NCBI GenBank assembly: GCA_019638575.1
Contig: JAHBTN010000002.1
Location: 62,001-126,000 of the forward strand
Reading direction: 5' to 3'
Length of the DNA stretch: 64,000 nucleotides
DNA from: Ferruginibacter sp.
GTDB lineage: Bacteria > Bacteroidota > Bacteroidia > Chitinophagales > Chitinophagaceae
This document shows, piece by piece, positions 18,001 through 28,000 of this stretch. The position numbers and the translations under genes were made by a program. Positions within the stretch are counted from its first letter, which is position 1, and each line of letters starts with the position of its first letter. Below the pieces are notes generated by a model. It did no database searches. It saw nothing but the letters and a program-made list of their open reading frames with translations, and had not been told where the DNA came from.

Positions 18001-18184
18001 TGATGCTGTATTGGCCATCACTACCGGTTTGTGTGCCCTGTTTACCATCGGGGCTTAATACAGAAACACCTTCAATTGGTGCCCCTTTTTCGTCGGTAAC
18101 CTTACCGGTAATGGTTCGGTTTTGAGCGGCTGCGCCTAGGATAAATACAAACACAGCCATTAAAGTTAAAATTGTTTTTCTCAT
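15074..18184 (-). CDS. SusC/RagA-type TonB-dependent outer-membrane transporter
   Basis: 1036 residues with a signal peptide (about 1-20, ending GAAAQ). A carboxypeptidase-D-like regulatory domain covers about 22-105 (ITGKVTDEKGAPIEGVSVLS). A TonB-box-like stretch EEVVVVGYGTQ follows, then the plug domain (about 115-230, with RIRGTNSFNQNRSPLIVLDG and ATAIYGSRGANGVIMITTKKG). The rest is the beta-barrel, ending VRNISMGVNIGF. It imports the substrate of the SusD partner using proton motive force through TonB. The regulatory domain is of the ordinary kind, with no extra STN domain that would point to control by an anti-sigma factor. Confidence 0.95.
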   Translation of the reverse strand: MRKTILTLMAVFVFILGAAAQNRTITGKVTDEKGAPIEGVSVLSPDGKQGTQTGSDGQYSITVPPSVKTLRFSNVNFESVSKSLGNQLVVNITLKAKDASLEEVVVVGYGTQQKKAFTGSASKVETKEIAQLVTPSVDKQLAGRAAGVNVIVPSGQVNAPARIRIRGTNSFNQNRSPLIVLDGSPISTGNLGLVSNTNALGDINPEDIESLEVLKDGSATAIYGSRGANGVIMITTKKGTRGRSSITYSGIVGFSSPVQKFDLMNANDFVTISNEKFINAGQLPPARLDPAGTNTDWQNNVFVNNAFTTSHTIALSGGTDKALYYMSMNYSNNNGVVRTNKSTAYRVRANVEVQVNKWLKIGNNLAASRQNDFDQNNSSNGLSGSIVGAIRALPNVPIYSNTHPTGYNITPNANSLGQGVNLRGIDDNYTNIAFVLDNNKYNSDQYRILDNLFAEVTLAKGLKFRSQLGVDYYSDNSLQAWDPRHGDGASNNGYIYQGQQNIFNTNIQNYLNYNLSINNAHNIYATVGHELQQTTSRFFRASGTNISDIFFAKDNVISGTVATPSIGGNLSKSAIESLFGRLNYDYKGKYFVQGTIRRDGQSSLAEGNKYGLFPGVSVGWRASQEGFWRNSVLNKVVSDLKIRASYASVGNRLGGFPYLSTYGSSPYGNVGGISPDLIGNPQLQWEQSKKYDVGVDMSLFRGRVNLTFDYFKNDLDNLVLDVPTPFSTGIPNNTIKQNIGRVQNKGIELSIDATIVQTENFRWGVSANYSHVKNKIVSLFSVAGVPTTSLVRSNYTVDSVGLPISSIFGYQFAGVNSGNGNPVYYNSAGYLVQRNISNGGYYFANSLSDPALGAQTTLTVADKRILGSAQPTDFGAFTNTISYAGLTLDVMFRYQWGNKIVNITRQEILLNQKFANGGKELTNRWTTPGQVTDVPKLWYAQDAVINQNGEAISRFVESGNFLKLQNITLSYDFGSKKVQSLTNNTIKSARFYIQAQNVYAWTKYRGIDPEAYSEDGQDNGVSPQVRNISMGVNIGF

Positions 18185-18205
18185 TACTTGAATAGTTTAA
18201 GTCGG

Positions 18206-18213
18206 CAAATATA
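18206..18213 (-). promoter_or_regulatory. -7 box TATATTTG upstream of susC
   Basis: On the minus strand TATATTTG lies 21-28 bases before the SusC start codon. A well-placed -33 TTG is not clear. Confidence 0.4.
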
Positions 18214-18329
18214 TTACAATACACAAAATATCATACATTTAAAGACAAATTTATTTTACCATTAGCTGCATTTATTTACTAATGATAAAATCTTTCGTTT
18301 TCCTTAAAAACAGGGTTGATTAAACTTTT

Positions 18330-20699
18330 TCAGGCTTTTTTGTCAATTTTTGAATTTTGACCGGGGGCTGTTAACAACAATAAAACTGGTAATAAAACCA
18401 GGTTAGTTAATGTAGCAACAAGTAAAGTAACCGAAGTTAACCAACCTAATGCTTTAGTACCTCCAAAACTGCTGCCGCAAAAAATAATGAAGCCTGCAAT
18501 TAGTACCAGGGCCGTATATACAATACTTAGCCCTGTATTTTTTATAGTAACGCTTACTGTTTGTAAAATATTGTTGTTGTATAGCGGTAGTTCCTGTTTA
18601 TAATTTACAAGAAACCTGATGGTGATATCTACAGCAATACCCAATGCCACGCTAAACACCAGCACGGTTGATGGTTTTAATGGCACACCAATCCATCCCA
18701 TGATACCGGCAGTAATTACCAATGGTATTACATTTGGCAATAACGAGCATATCAATATCCTGGCAGATTTAAACAGGTAAAGCATGCATAATGCTATCAG
18801 CAAAAATGCCCAAAAAATACTATCTTTTAAACCGTTTACTATAAAGCGGCTACCTTCTAAAAAAGTAATGCTGGTGCCGGTAAGTTGAACTTTATAATTA
18901 GCAGTATCAAATATTTCATTTGCTTTTTGTTCAATTCCATTTAAAAGAACGGGAAGTTTTTCTGTACCTATATCAGCCATGTTCATACTGATACGCAGGT
19001 ACTCTTCTGAAGAATCTACAAAAGAACCCATCAATTTAATACTGGCCGAGTCAGAAGCTGTGAGTTGGTTTAGCCGGCGCTTTTCTTTTAACTGGTTAAG
19101 CATTTTATGTACATCGTGCAATGGGTTACCAAAAGCTGGCAATGCATAAGTAGAATCTCCTTTTCCGCCACTTGCTGCCTGGTAAAAAAACTTAACGCCA
19201 TCAACTACCGATAACGGTTTGCTGATTTCTTTTTCTTTGCCTAAGATAGAATCCTGGAAAAAATCCATCTTATGTATATCAACCCTGGGGCTTAAAATTC
19301 CTTTGGGTTTTTTGGTATCAACCAATATTTCAAGCGGCATTACACCACCAAAATTTTTTTCAAAAAATTTAATATCTGTATAAATTTTATCGCCCTGGGG
19401 TAAGTCATCTACAATATATGAAACACTTTTAAGCCTGAAAATTCCGGCCAAAGAAAATATCAGTACAGCAGCAGTAATTAAGTACACCATTTTTTTATGA
19501 TGCAATACCCATCTTTCTATCCGCAATAAAAAATTAATGATGAATTTATTATTAAGGTATTTTGTTTGCGATGGTTTTGGTGCCGGCAGGTAACTTAAAG
19601 CCGCCGGCAGCAAAATAAAAGAAATGATAAAAATAAACATGATGCTAAGTCCGGCTACTACACCAAATTCTTTTAGTATAGCGCTTTTGGTTAGTGCAAA
19701 CACAGCAAAACCTATGGCCGCCGTAAGGTTGCAAAAAAGTGTTACCACACCCATTTTACTTACCATATTTACCAGCGATTTTTCCTTATCACCGCTTTCA
19801 ATATAAGAGCTATGGTATTTGTTTATAAAATAAATGCAATTAGGTATGCCAATTACCACCACAAGGCAGGGTATCAATGCGGTGAGTAATGTTATTTGGT
19901 AACCGCACAGGTACAAGATGCCCACACTCCAGATAACACCTAACACAACCACTAACAACGATAGCAGCGTAGTGCTGATGGAACGGAAGAACAATGCAAG
20001 AATTAACGTACTTAATAAAAGAGAGCCAAATAAGAAATATTTCATTTCGTTCTGAATCCTGTTGGCAACTACAGTTCGTATTAACGGAAGCCCGCTTAAA
20101 TGAACATCAATATTTGTTTTTTGAGTAAATGCATTTACTGCCGATGTAATATCATTGATAACCTTGGTACGTCCTTTTGATGCCAGTATATCTTTATTAA
20201 TACGCACAGCCACCAGGTACGATTTAGTTATGGGATTATATATGCGGCCCTTATAAAACGGAAGGCTATAAAATTCAGCGGCGGCATTGTCTAACTGTGC
20301 TTGTGTTTGCAACGTATCGGTAAATATTTTTTTTGCCGCCAGTTTTCCTGTAGCAGAATCTGTTGCCAGTGTTATAGCTGTTGGTATGCTTAACACATCT
20401 TCTACATGATTTACATTTTTTAACTGCCGGCCAAGTTCCTGGTAGGCTTTAAAATTGTGTAAACTAAAAAGGCTGTCGGTTTGTATGCCTGCCACAAGTA
20501 TATTGCCATCATCGCCAAATTTATCTTTAAAGCCCAGGTATTCTTTATACTTGGGATTATCAAGTGGTATGGCTTTCGAAAATTCGTAACTTAATTTAAC
20601 CTTGCTTGCATAAAAACCCATTATAGCTGATAGTGCTAATAAAATTATAAGCAATGGCCCCCTGAATTTTAAAACAAACTTCCCCAGCTTTTGCCACAT
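18330..20699 (-). CDS. MMPL/RND-superfamily membrane transporter
   Basis: 789 residues in two similar halves, each with one N-terminal membrane helix, a large extracytoplasmic loop and a cluster of five helices. The first half starts KFRGPLLIILLALSAIMGF and its cluster begins FLFGSLLLSTLILALFF. The second half starts KKMVYLITAAVLIFSLAGI and its cluster begins SIFWAFLLIALCMLYLF. LGIAVDITIRF in the second half corresponds to the conserved GxxxD region of the family. Such proteins export lipids, hopanoids or other hydrophobic molecules. No membrane-fusion or outer-membrane partner is adjacent, which fits the MMPL/HpnN type better than a tripartite pump. The substrate is unknown. Confidence 0.85.
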   Translation of the reverse strand: MWQKLGKFVLKFRGPLLIILLALSAIMGFYASKVKLSYEFSKAIPLDNPKYKEYLGFKDKFGDDGNILVAGIQTDSLFSLHNFKAYQELGRQLKNVNHVEDVLSIPTAITLATDSATGKLAAKKIFTDTLQTQAQLDNAAAEFYSLPFYKGRIYNPITKSYLVAVRINKDILASKGRTKVINDITSAVNAFTQKTNIDVHLSGLPLIRTVVANRIQNEMKYFLFGSLLLSTLILALFFRSISTTLLSLLVVVLGVIWSVGILYLCGYQITLLTALIPCLVVVIGIPNCIYFINKYHSSYIESGDKEKSLVNMVSKMGVVTLFCNLTAAIGFAVFALTKSAILKEFGVVAGLSIMFIFIISFILLPAALSYLPAPKPSQTKYLNNKFIINFLLRIERWVLHHKKMVYLITAAVLIFSLAGIFRLKSVSYIVDDLPQGDKIYTDIKFFEKNFGGVMPLEILVDTKKPKGILSPRVDIHKMDFFQDSILGKEKEISKPLSVVDGVKFFYQAASGGKGDSTYALPAFGNPLHDVHKMLNQLKEKRRLNQLTASDSASIKLMGSFVDSSEEYLRISMNMADIGTEKLPVLLNGIEQKANEIFDTANYKVQLTGTSITFLEGSRFIVNGLKDSIFWAFLLIALCMLYLFKSARILICSLLPNVIPLVITAGIMGWIGVPLKPSTVLVFSVALGIAVDITIRFLVNYKQELPLYNNNILQTVSVTIKNTGLSIVYTALVLIAGFIIFCGSSFGGTKALGWLTSVTLLVATLTNLVLLPVLLLLTAPGQNSKIDKKA

Positions 20700-20840
20700 A
20701 TATTTTTTTTGATTTTAGATTTTACATTTTAGATTGTGCAAAGAAAGTTAATTATAGCTGTTTTGCAGTGTAATAGTGCATTTTGTTTATTTACGAAAAA
20801 AGGAGTTTTATAAAAGCTTCTATCCTGTTAAACAAAAAAT

Positions 20841-21572
20841 ATGACTCATAAAACCAAAGGTATAGTGCTACGCAGCATTAAATATGGCGAAACCAGCCTG
20901 GTGGTTACCATATTTACCGAACTTTTTGGCATACAAACATACCTGGTTAATGGGGTACGTACTTCTAGTAAATCTTCTTCAAAAGCCAACCATTTTCAAC
21001 CAACTGCCATATTAGATTTGGTAGTATATCACAACGAAAACAAACAGATGCAACGTATAAAAGAGTTTTCGTGGGCTGTTTTATATACCAGCCTGTTAAG
21101 CGATGTAATAAAAAACAGTGTAGCATCTTTTATGACCGAACTTATTAGTAAGTGCCTTAAACAACCTGAACCTAATGCTGCCCTGTTTAATTTTTGTGAA
21201 GAAGCTTTTATTGAACTGGATAATGCCAATAAAACCATTGTGGCAAATTTTGCCTTGTTTTTTACACTGCACCTGGCCCATTTTTTTGGATTTAGAATGA
21301 CAGATAATTTTAGTGATTTAAACCGGGTACTTGATTTACAGGAAGGGAATTTTATTGATCACCTGCCCATACATCCTCATTATTTAGATGGAAATGAAGC
21401 ATCTTTAACTGCACAGTTTTTAAAAGTGATGCAACCGCAGGAACTGGCAGAATTTAAATTGAATGGTGAAATTAGAAGGTTGCTGCTTTTAAAATACCTG
21501 GATTATTATGCACTGCATATACCCGATTTTGGGCAAATGAAAACTTTAATGGTGCTGCATGAAGTATTATAA
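20841..21572 (+). CDS. recO: DNA repair protein RecO
   Basis: 243 residues, the normal length. RecO loads RecA on single-stranded DNA coated with SSB in the RecFOR recombination pathway. The N-terminal OB-fold begins MTHKTKGIVLRSIKYGETSLVVTI, with the family phrase YLVNGVRT and the basic KSSSKANHFQP. The C-terminal helical domain lacks the four-cysteine zinc site found in some RecO proteins. It is divergent from the MMPL gene with 141 bp between them. Confidence 0.9.
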   Translation: MTHKTKGIVLRSIKYGETSLVVTIFTELFGIQTYLVNGVRTSSKSSSKANHFQPTAILDLVVYHNENKQMQRIKEFSWAVLYTSLLSDVIKNSVASFMTELISKCLKQPEPNAALFNFCEEAFIELDNANKTIVANFALFFTLHLAHFFGFRMTDNFSDLNRVLDLQEGNFIDHLPIHPHYLDGNEASLTAQFLKVMQPQELAEFKLNGEIRRLLLLKYLDYYALHIPDFGQMKTLMVLHEVL

Positions 21573-21592
21573 GCTACAGGTACAATAAATCT

Positions 21593-22750
21593 TTATAAAA
21601 TTCTTTTAGAAGTGGTATTATCGGTAACAGTTAAACCTTCTACACCTTCAATCAATACAATACCGGGCTGTTTGCCTTTTTCAAAACTGCCCAAACTGCT
21701 GTTCATTTGCAAAGCCTTTGCCGCATTGCTGGTTGCCCATTGCAGCAATGTTGACAAATTTAAATCTGTAAAGTTTTTTTGAAGAGTTTTTATCTCTTCC
21801 AAAATACTAAGCTGATTGTTTGATGCAAGGCTATCGGTGCCTATTACAATTTTATCAGTATGCTTCATCAGCATATTTACATTGGGTAGCCTATTACTTA
21901 TGTATAAGTTGGCATTGGGACAAAGGCAAAACCAGGTGGGTTGTTTTTTTGCAAATTCAATATCTACTTCATTTGTACAAACATTGTGTACCATTATTAC
22001 CTGCTTGCCTTTTGTAAAATTTGGCAACCATGTTTGCAGGCTTGATTTTTTGGAGGGTTTGAAAAAAGAAATATCAATACCCAATTGCTGACACAACTGT
22101 AAAATATCTCCCTGCCCGGTTTTAAAAAATTCATTTTCAGTTTCTGATTCCTGGTTGTGGATGCTGAGCAGGTTATTACCTGAAAAATCATCAATCATCT
22201 TAAACAAGGCAGGTGATACGGAGTAGGGCGCATGTGCAACAATAGAGCATGCAGGCATTTGAGCATTAAATGATTTATAAATGTCAACCGCCTTATTAAA
22301 CCTTTCTGTTGCAACTGCAGGCGGAAAACCGCTTACTTCAATAAAATTATGGTACCTGAGTTTATGTTTTAATTTTTGTGAAAGGGTAAGGTTGTTATTG
22401 CAGATATCGCCCACGGCAACAATACCGTATTGTAACATTTCCTGTTCGGCTTTTTCAATGGCAGGTATGATTAAGTCTTCATTGGTTTGCCGCTTTGAAA
22501 TAATTGAAAGCACAAAATCAACCAGGCCTGTTTGTTTTGGTATTGTTCCTTTCAAGTGTGATAACTCCAGGTGGCAATGTGCATTTATAAAACCCGGGCA
22601 TAAAATACCATGCAGTTTTTCTATGCCATCGCCTGCATTTTCTTCCTCTGCAATATCAACTACGATACCGGCAGCATCGGTAATTAAAACCTGCTGCTGT
22701 ACAAACTGGTATCCGTTAAAAATATGTGTAGCCGTAAATTTTCTATACAA
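21593..22750 (-). CDS. Amidohydrolase of the SsnA/aminohydrolase type
   Basis: 385 residues. Metal-dependent hydrolase motifs are in order: HCHLELSH (about 59-66), HAPYSVS (about 173), HNQES (about 197), a later HN (VIMVHNVC) and GTDSLASN (about 305). The fold is a TIM barrel flanked by a small beta-sandwich made of both ends. Family members deaminate adenosine-, cytosine- or guanine-like compounds. One possibility is aminodeoxyfutalosine deaminase of the futalosine route to menaquinone, but no other mqn gene is present, so this is a guess. It is convergent with recO, and divergent from prfA. Confidence 0.8.
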   Translation of the reverse strand: MYRKFTATHIFNGYQFVQQQVLITDAAGIVVDIAEEENAGDGIEKLHGILCPGFINAHCHLELSHLKGTIPKQTGLVDFVLSIISKRQTNEDLIIPAIEKAEQEMLQYGIVAVGDICNNNLTLSQKLKHKLRYHNFIEVSGFPPAVATERFNKAVDIYKSFNAQMPACSIVAHAPYSVSPALFKMIDDFSGNNLLSIHNQESETENEFFKTGQGDILQLCQQLGIDISFFKPSKKSSLQTWLPNFTKGKQVIMVHNVCTNEVDIEFAKKQPTWFCLCPNANLYISNRLPNVNMLMKHTDKIVIGTDSLASNNQLSILEEIKTLQKNFTDLNLSTLLQWATSNAAKALQMNSSLGSFEKGKQPGIVLIEGVEGLTVTDNTTSKRIL

Positions 22751-22928
22751 AATGAATGGTTGATATATTGTAAATTTGCCGCCCGGTATTGATTAGCAAA
22801 ACATAAAAAAGCCCAATAAAGGCATACTGTACAAGAGTGCGACGCCAATGAAGCTTAATAGATGTTTGCAGCCGGGTACAAAATTATATAACAAAACACA
22901 ATAAACCCCTTTTGAAGGGAACAGAGCC

Positions 22929-23996
22929 ATGCTGGATAAATTAGATGCTATTAAAGGAAGGTTCGATAACCTGGCGGTTGCGCTTACCAATCCTGAAATT
23001 GTAAGCGACAATAAAAAATTTGCTGCCACCAGCAAGGAATACCGCAGCCTTGAAAAAATTGTGGATGCCCGCAATGCTTATGTAAAATTGCTGGATGATA
23101 TTGAGTTTAATAAAGAAGTATTGGGCGGCGATGATGAGGAAATGAGGAACCTTGCCAAACTGGAGCTGCCACTATTAGAAGAAAAAAAAGAGGAGATGGA
23201 AAAAAACCTCCGCAACATGCTTATCCCTAAAGATCCTTACGACGAAAAGAATGCTATACTTGAAATACGTGCCGGTACCGGTGGCGATGAAGCTTCGCTT
23301 TTTGCCGGCGACCTTTTAAGGATGTATTTGAAATACTGCGAAAAAAGAGGATGGAAAACCGCCATACTTAGCGAAAGCGAAGGTACCGTTGGTGGTTATA
23401 AAGAAGTGCAGGTAGAAATTACAGGCGATGATGTATATGGCACCATGAAATTTGAAAGTGGTGTACACCGTGTACAACGGGTACCCGATACCGAAAGCCA
23501 GGGCAGGGTACATACAAGTGCCGTAACAGTAGCCGTGATGCCCGAGGCCGAAGAAGTGGATTTTGAACTTAAAGAAAGTGATGTAAAAATGGAAACAGCC
23601 CGCAGTGGTGGTTCGGGTGGGCAAAATGTAAATAAAGTAGAAACTAAAGTTTTTTTAACACATAAGCCAACAGGTATAGTTGTAATGTGCCAAACAGACA
23701 GAACGCAGTTGGGCAATAAACTAAAAGCAATGGAGATGCTGCGTACAAAATTATATGATGAAGAAGTGAGGAAAGCCGAAGAAGCCATATCGCACCTGCG
23801 CAAAAGTTTAGTTAGCACCGGCGACCGAAGCGCCAAGATAAGAACCTATAATTATCCGCAGGGCCGTGTAACCGACCACCGTATTGGCTTAACTGTTTAT
23901 AATTTAGATGTTATCCTCAATGGTGATATACAGGAATTTTTGGATGCACTACAGTTTGCCGAAAATGCCGAGAAACTTACGGCGCAGGGTTCTTGA
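22929..23996 (+). CDS. prfA: Peptide chain release factor 1
   Basis: 355 residues, the usual length. RF1 recognises UAA and UAG in the ribosomal A site and triggers peptide release. The catalytic GGQ is G230-G231-Q232 ([15 protein letters not shown]). The tail [30 protein letters not shown] and [10 protein letters not shown] are typical of RF1. A purine-rich sequence (gaagggaacagagcc) before ATG 22929 may help initiation. A TAAATTTG box at 22771-22778 could be its -7 element. No frameshift is present, which is normal for RF1 (unlike RF2). Confidence 0.95.
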   Translation: MLDKLDAIKGRFDNLAVALTNPEIVSDNKKFAATSKEYRSLEKIVDARNAYVKLLDDIEFNKEVLGGDDEEMRNLAKLELPLLEEKKEEMEKNLRNMLIPKDPYDEKNAILEIRAGTGGDEASLFAGDLLRMYLKYCEKRGWKTAILSESEGTVGGYKEVQVEITGDDVYGTMKFESGVHRVQRVPDTESQGRVHTSAVTVAVMPEAEEVDFELKESDVKMETARSGGSGGQNVNKVETKVFLTHKPTGIVVMCQTDRTQLGNKLKAMEMLRTKLYDEEVRKAEEAISHLRKSLVSTGDRSAKIRTYNYPQGRVTDHRIGLTVYNLDVILNGDIQEFLDALQFAENAEKLTAQGS

Positions 23997-24056
23997 TATA
24001 TTACTAATGCATTTCATTAACTTTATCCCTTTAACCAAATACAAAACTTAAAAATC

Positions 24057-24692
24057 ATGTTAGAAGAATTATTCAACCTTGTAAAAGAACAATCAGGCGA
24101 CCCTGTAGTTAACAACCCGGCCATACCAAACGAATTAAATAATGAAGTGGTGGCAGAAGCTACGAATACAGTTGCCGGCGGTTTACGCAATATGGTAGCC
24201 GGTGGTGGTTTACAAAATATCATCTCGTTATTTACAGGTGGCGGTGATAATCAGAATAGTGGAGTTAAAGGTTTATTAAGTAATCCAATTGTAAATATGA
24301 TGATTGGGCATTTTGCCGGTAAACTAATTAGTAAATACAATATTGGCGGCTCGCAGGCAAATAATATTGCTGCTAACCTTATACCAAGTGTTATCAGTAA
24401 CCTAATCAGCAAATCAAACGATACATCAAATAGTGGATTTTCACTGGAAAACCTTTTGAATTCAATTACCGGCGGGCAAAGCGCACAGGTAGTTCAGCAG
24501 CAGCAAACAAGCGGCAACAGCGGTTTTAATTTTCAAGACCTGATAAGCCAGTTTACGGGTGCAGGCGGTGGCCAGCAAGGCGGTGGCGGCCTTATGGATA
24601 TTGTAAGCCAATTAGCCGGTGGCGCACAAGACCAACAGGCTAAAAATGGCAGTGGCGGCCTTATGGACCTGATAAAAGGCTTTATAAAATAA
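24057..24692 (+). CDS. DUF937-like protein, Gly/Gln/Asn-rich
   Basis: 211 residues, no signal peptide or membrane segment. The middle (GVKGLLSNPIVNMMIGHFAG and NIAANLIPSVISNLISK) resembles DUF937 helices. The C-terminal third is glycine- and glutamine-rich and holds two copies of GGLMD followed by a hydrophobic helix; the two copies are also nearly identical in DNA. Such compositions can be flexible or prone to assembly. The function is unknown. It starts 60 bases after prfA and ends just before a terminator, so it is probably the last gene of that transcript. Confidence 0.65.
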   Translation: MLEELFNLVKEQSGDPVVNNPAIPNELNNEVVAEATNTVAGGLRNMVAGGGLQNIISLFTGGGDNQNSGVKGLLSNPIVNMMIGHFAGKLISKYNIGGSQANNIAANLIPSVISNLISKSNDTSNSGFSLENLLNSITGGQSAQVVQQQQTSGNSGFNFQDLISQFTGAGGGQQGGGGLMDIVSQLAGGAQDQQAKNGSGGLMDLIKGFIK

Positions 24693-24715
24693 ACCGGTTT
24701 CTTTAATTTTTCTTA

Positions 24716-24746
24716 AACCACATTGAACTTTCAGTGTGGTTTTTTT
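24716..24746 (+). terminator. Rho-independent terminator after the DUF937-like gene
   Basis: The stem aaccacattga / tcagtgtggtt (one G-T pair) with loop ACTT is followed by a run of T. It lies 24 bases after the stop. Confidence 0.85.
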
Positions 24747-24916
24747 ATATAAGTATATTAATGATTTAAATGCTGGTTAATCAAAGAAAAAGAAAAATGA
24801 CAATGTATTATGAAAAGCTTAACATAAGCTTGAAAAGCTTTGGCATCTATTTTGCGTAATTTTAATCAAAAGCATAAAAATTCAAATTTTCTCATAAGCA
24901 GTTAGTTTTGGTAACG

Positions 24917-24945
24917 GCCCCTGTTTCAACAGGGGCTTCTCTTTT
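24917..24945 (+). terminator. Orphan terminator-like hairpin
   Basis: The stem gcccctg / caggggc (two further T-A pairs are possible) is followed by ttctctttt. It is separated from the upstream gene by that gene's own terminator, so it must end some other transcript or act as a leader structure for the gene at 25062. Confidence 0.55.
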
Positions 24946-25039
24946 ATTATACCCGGCAATATAAATTCGATAAAGATAACCTGGTTAAACTACTGTTAAG
25001 CGTTTTATATTTCAGCAATCTAATCACAGTTTTGTAAAA

Positions 25040-25047
25040 TAATTTTG
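25040..25047 (+). promoter_or_regulatory. -7 box TAATTTTG before the GH18/NodB/GT2 gene
   Basis: TAATTTTG fits TAnnTTTG and lies 14 bases before the ATG, implying a very short leader. No clear -33 element. Confidence 0.35.
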
Positions 25048-25061
25048 CAATAAGGTTTTTC

Positions 25062-28000
25062 ATGAGTGGTAGTACTCAAATATTTCAAACCAATAACCCT
25101 ACACGCTGGAAACGTATAAAATGGACCAGCCGTATTATTTTACTAATCATCCTTTTTTTGATTGTAGTGCTGGTTTTGGCAATAAAAAATGGCACTAACC
25201 CCGGGCTGCCTGATATTAAAAACAGGGCAAAATTTTACCAAAACAAATTAAACCCCGATAATAAATTCACCTTCAGTTCGCCATTAAATAAAAAGTACAA
25301 AGGCTTCAGGGATTTTCTTGTAAAAAGGCAAAGGGAAGATTCTTTAAAAAAATTAAATGCAGTTAAACTTCATGCATCACAAATAAGAGCGGCATTTTAT
25401 GTACCCTGGCAAACTGCTTCATTAACCGATTTACAAAAAAACGGAGATAAACTGAATACTATTTACCCCGAATGGTTCTTTATTGATCCCGTAACTTATA
25501 AGCTGCAAAGCCGTATCGACAGCGCAGGGCTGGCCACCATGAAACAAAAAAGGCTGAGCATACAACCCATTTTCACCAATTTTAACAGCAATAAAAATAC
25601 AACCGGGGTTGGTGATTTTGATGGCAGGCTGGCACATACAATCATTACAAATGCCAATGTTAGAAAATCAATCATACAGCAGCTTGTTGATACACTCAGC
25701 TATTACAAATTGCAAGGCATTAACATCGATTTTGAAGAACTGGATGAAAAAAACAATGAACCTTTTACAAGGCTATTAAAAGAATTATACGAAGCCCTGC
25801 ACAATAAGGATTTATTAATGACGGTTGATGTATCGCCAAAAAATGAAGATTACGATTACAAAAACCTGGAGCCTGTATCTGATTACGTTATTTTGATGGC
25901 TTATGACCAATATAGCGATGCAACAGGCGCCGGACCTATCTCTTCTCAAAAATGGATTGAAGAACAGTTGGACTGGCTGTCAGATAAAATTGATCCATCG
26001 AAAATAATATTAGGATTGGCAGGATATGGCAGGGATTGGGTAAACGATGACGACAGCAGTTATGTGCAGGATTTAAACTACGATGCCGTAATTGATATGG
26101 CAAAACTATCAAACTCGGCTATACAGTTTGATAACGACAGCTATAACCTGCATTTCAGTTATAACGAAACAGAAACCGATACATCGGCCGAAGCAAAACA
26201 TTCGATATGGTTTACCGATGCTGCCACAACATTTAATATACTAAGGTTTAGCGATGACTATTCAACAGCAGGCACTGCCATGTGGCACCTGGGCAGCGAA
26301 GACCCACGGATATGGAATTTTTATGGCCGCAGCTTAAGTTCCGAATCGCTCAGGAAAAACCCATTCGATTTCAGCCTGCTTGAAACCTTACCCATCAACC
26401 CCAATAAAAAACCCACCGCATCGGGTGAAGGTGAATTACTGGATGTGATTTACACACCGGTAAACGGCAACATTAAACTGGAAATAGATAATGCTGAAAT
26501 GTTAATTGCCGAACAGCACTATGTACAACTGCCATCGGGATACGTGTATGAAAAATTTGCAGAAGACAAAACACCCATGGGGCCGGGACATAAGATGATA
26601 CTTACTTTTGATGACGGGCCAAGCGCTGCATTTACTCCACAGATTTTAAAAATACTGGAAAAAGAAAAAGTGCCCGCAACCTTTTTCATTATTGGTATAA
26701 ATGCCGAAAAAAATATCCCTTTACTCAACAGGGAATACAAAGATGGCTTTGAAATTGGCAACCACACTTTCACTCACCATAACATTGCTACAATGAGCCC
26801 CGAGCGGGCCGACCTTGAATTGAAATGTACAAGGGTTTTACTGGAGTGTATCACCGGCCATTCCACCATCCTGTTCAGGGCGCCTTACAATGCAGACAGC
26901 GAGCCACATACTTTTGAAGAGATAGAGCCCATTGCACGCAGCAAAAAACATAATTACATAACCGTTGGCGAAAGTATAGACCCTAACGACTGGGATCCAA
27001 AAATGAATGCCGACAGTATTTATAACCGTACCGTTCGCCTTGCCGAAGCAAATGACGCAAGCATTATTTTACTGCACGATGCCGGTGGCGATACCCGCCA
27101 ACCCACCGTAGATGCTTTGCCCCGGATTATTGAGTATTTTAAAAAGCGAGGCTGTGAGTTTACCACGGTGGCCAATTTGATGGGCAAAACAAGAGATGAA
27201 GTAATGCCCCCGGTAAAAAGAAGCTGGATAAACTCCTTTAATTTTTTTATAGCCGAAGCATCGTACTGGGCAGGGCAGATAGTGTTTGCATTTTTTATTG
27301 TTGGTATTGCACTATCGGTGGGGCGCATGCTGTTTATGGGCATCGTCGCCTTTATACAAAAACAAAGAGAAAAAAATGAAGTTGCCGCCACGGCAAAGCC
27401 ATTGGTGAGTATAATAGTACCGGCCTACAACGAAGAAGTGAATGCCTGCCGCACCATCACCAGCCTGTTAAACCAGGATTATGAAAACCTGGTAGTGATA
27501 TTTGTAGATGATGGAAGCAAAGATGAAACATACTACAAAGTGCAAAAGGAATTTGCAAAGGTGAAAAATGTACAGGTATATACAAAACAAAACGGAGGTA
27601 AGGCATCGGCACTTAATTACGGTATCAATATAGCACAAAACGATTTTGTGGTTTGCATTGATGCCGATACACAATTGAAAAAAGATGCCGTTAGCGAATT
27701 GATGAAAAAATTCACCAGTGAAAAAATTGCTGCTGTAGCCGGCAATGTAAAAGTAGGCAACGAAGTAAACCTGATTACACGCTGGCAAAGCATCGAATAC
27801 ATTACTTCGCAAAATTTTGACCGCAGGGCTTTTGAATTGCTCAATTGCATCACTGTAATACCCGGCGCTATTGGTGTTTTTAGAAAAGAAGCCATCATTA
27901 AAGCCGGTTATTTTACTACCGATACACTTGCAGAAGATTGCGACCTCACCATGCGGCTGCACCGCTGCGGTTATAAAATAGCCAACTGCAACAGCGCCAT

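Larger units (their letters stand above)
24748..25061. other. Gene-free stretch with an orphan hairpin, possible small RNA
   Basis: Between the terminator at 24746 and the next start there is no open frame worth calling. It holds a direct repeat of TGAAAAGCTT (24811 and 24831, 20-base period), a near-consensus -7 sequence (CTATTTTG at about 24847) and a second terminator-like hairpin at 24917-24945. A small RNA of about 85-100 bases ending at the hairpin would fit, but nothing else supports it. Confidence 0.35.

Noticed and set aside
20700-20760. Repeated gattttagattttacattttagatt near the start of the MMPL gene
   Set aside because: Low-complexity AT sequence; the units are short and imperfect, and no further copy was seen in the window.
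22793-23074. Minus-strand open frame overlapping the start of prfA
   Set aside because: Antisense shadow of prfA with no domain.
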